From Anaerolineales bacterium UBA2317 (GTDB taxonomy: Bacteria; Chloroflexota; Anaerolineae; Anaerolineales; Villigracilaceae), in contig DDVH01000039.1 of the NCBI GenBank assembly GCA_002345215.1, forward strand, positions 11,615 through 70,616: 59,002 bases of DNA. Direction: 5' to 3'. Each line of letters opens with the position of its first letter. The stretch's first letter is position 1. Position numbers and translations under genes: made by a program. Positions 57,749 through 59,002 of the stretch are shown here, one piece after another. A model generated the notes under the pieces. It was not told where the DNA came from and searched no databases. It was given only the letters and a program-made list of their open reading frames with translations.

Positions 57749-59002
57749 TTACGCTGAGCCTCCATTCACATTATCTTCTTTCAATTTGATAATCACCTCT
57801 GAGCCGGGGATAGAACGACCCAATTCTTCTACTGCGGTTTGCAATACATTTTCTAGGTTAATCGATGAACCAATTTTGCTGGTGATTTCGCTGATGGCTT
57901 GCTCTTTGATAACTTGGCGTTGTGACTCTTGGATGAGGCGAGCATTTTCAAGTGCCAATGACAAACGTTCTGAAACCGCTTCTGAAAGATTGATTTCATT
58001 GGTTGTCCATTGTTTTGCTTGGTCTGGCGCTTTGATGCGCATGACACCAATTACTTGACCGCGAAGTTTAATCGGCACGACAATAGCAGGTTCTTCAGAT
58101 TTTCCATTCGGTTGAATCACCATTGTTTCACCACGATTCAAGGCTTGTTGAATCTCTGCCGAGCCAACAGGTTCGGTTAGTTTTTTGCCTCCGCTGAGGC
58201 TTTGGTTAAATCCTACCATTCCTTCTTCACGGCTGAAGGTTTTCCAACCTTCTTGCAAGTTTTGACGGTATAGGGCTTGCACTTCACTAAGCGTGGTTTG
58301 TGTTTGTGAGAACAAGCGGGCATTGTCAATTGCAATGGCAATTTGGTCTGCTAAAATGTTTAAGGTGTTGGCATCATCTTCGGTGAACGCACCTGGTTTT
58401 TCACTTTGTACGTCTAATATACCGATGACTTCATCACGCAATTTGAGTGGAAGTGCCATTTCGGAACGGGTGATGGGGAGGTCCGGATTGTTGAAGTAGA
58501 CCGCATCAAGCCCGACGTCTAGCGCGATGCGTGGTTCTCCAGATTTGGCAACATATCCGACGATTCCGCTTTCGCCGACTCTCAATTTGTGTCCACGTCT
58601 CAACATGGCTTGTCCACCTTCACTGTTTGCGGCTTGTAAGATGGCGTATTGTTTGGTGTCATCCAACAAGAAAATACCTGTGTGATAAAAACCAAAACGT
58701 TCACTGACCAAGCGTGTGACCAACGAAAGCAAGGTATCTACTTTTTGTTCACTATTGACGAATTTGGAAATTTCGCCAATTGCTAAAAGTTGATTGGCAC
58801 GTTTATCGCTTTGGCGACGTGCAATTTCCAAGTCGGTGGTTCGTTCGGCAACACGTTTTTCAAGGTTTAGCAAAATTTCGCTTATTTGATTGGTCATACG
58901 ATTAAATGAATTTGCTAATGCACCAATTTCATCTGGCGATTCTGCTTCGGCACGCGCTTGTAAATCTCCCGATGAAACACGTTCAGCAATTTGTGTAAGG
59001 CG
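57749..59002 (-). CDS. HAMP-GAF-GAF sensor protein, 5' end missing
   Basis: 417 codons plus stop; the frame is open to the window edge and the start lies outside. The first visible residues, R-L-T-Q-I-A-E-R-V, run through a HAMP domain (EIGALANSFNRMT), then a coiled coil, GAF 1 (FGFYHTGIFLLDDTKQYAIL) and GAF 2, ending with a helical tail. GAF 1 is very like that of the next gene (shared AANSEGG, IALDVG, DAVYFNNPDLP, TRSEMALPL), so the two arose by duplication. No output domain is seen. Confidence 0.88.
   Translation of the reverse strand, partial: RLTQIAERVSSGDLQARAEAESPDEIGALANSFNRMTNQISEILLNLEKRVAERTTDLEIARRQSDKRANQLLAIGEISKFVNSEQKVDTLLSLVTRLVSERFGFYHTGIFLLDDTKQYAILQAANSEGGQAMLRRGHKLRVGESGIVGYVAKSGEPRIALDVGLDAVYFNNPDLPITRSEMALPLKLRDEVIGILDVQSEKPGAFTEDDANTLNILADQIAIAIDNARLFSQTQTTLSEVQALYRQNLQEGWKTFSREEGMVGFNQSLSGGKKLTEPVGSAEIQQALNRGETMVIQPNGKSEEPAIVVPIKLRGQVIGVMRIKAPDQAKQWTTNEINLSEAVSERLSLALENARLIQESQRQVIKEQAISEITSKIGSSINLENVLQTAVEELGRSIPGSEVIIKLKEDNVNGGSA

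Overview
The window looks like chromosomal DNA from an uncultured or little-studied Chloroflexota bacterium of the Anaerolineae type. This is an inference from gene style, not a computed placement. The signs are AT-leaning DNA, chains of HAMP/GAF-domain sensors, many short lipoproteins with a Thr/Pro-rich segment after the lipobox, a bacterial glutaminyl-tRNA synthetase, an ATP-type PEP carboxykinase and TrmFO. Intergenic spaces hold many different small palindromic and tandem repeats.

Layout. 0-8.5 kb: end of a CAP-domain protein, a class III cyclase-like protein, a lipoprotein, the RNA ligase RtcB, and a probable heterodimeric ABC exporter pair. The exporter is preceded by a short leader ORF and an intrinsic terminator, an arrangement like BmrB-BmrCD attenuation. 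8.6-13.7 kb: glnS, tRNA-Gln(CTG), a PAS-PAS-GGDEF diguanylate cyclase and glycerate 2-kinase. 13.7-21.3 kb (minus strand): a six-gene, largely overlapping unit (Asp-box lipoprotein, Gly/Asp-rich membrane protein, PPM phosphatase, RCK protein without a K+ filter, P-loop kinase, M1 peptidase), then secDF. 21.3-25.7 kb: rpmF, fabD, a PLD lipoprotein, and pckA behind a structured leader with a terminator. 25.8-34.3 kb (minus): SET-domain protein, pseudokinase with a beta-propeller, hflX, histidine kinase, M28 peptidase, trmFO.

34.4-43.9 kb is the accessory island. Two paralogous Cys-containing lipoproteins flank a type I restriction system, hsdR and a fused hsdM-hsdS. Between these sits a REP-associated tyrosine transposase (RAYT). 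The RAYT, the M-S fusion gene and their spacers are filled with a family of small palindromes (core ACCCTAAGGGT). Several copies lie in frame inside protein-coding sequence, including inside the transposase gene itself. I consider this the most interesting system in the window.

44-48.4 kb: a CarD-type regulator behind a terminator-containing leader, then a GAF histidine kinase translationally coupled to an OmpR-type regulator. 48.4-59 kb (minus): a DMT transporter, a threonine synthase-like enzyme fused to a CheY-like receiver, and a signalling cluster (hybrid kinase, ParA-type ATPase, dCACHE-HAMP-GAF sensor and a second HAMP-GAF sensor running off the end). The receiver on the threonine synthase resembles the last receiver of the neighbouring hybrid kinase, which suggests a fusion with local signalling DNA.

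A nonamer tandem array (GACCnnTnA on the coding strand) lies upstream of four genes in the same relative orientation. No CRISPR array, rRNA, integrase or plasmid origin was seen.
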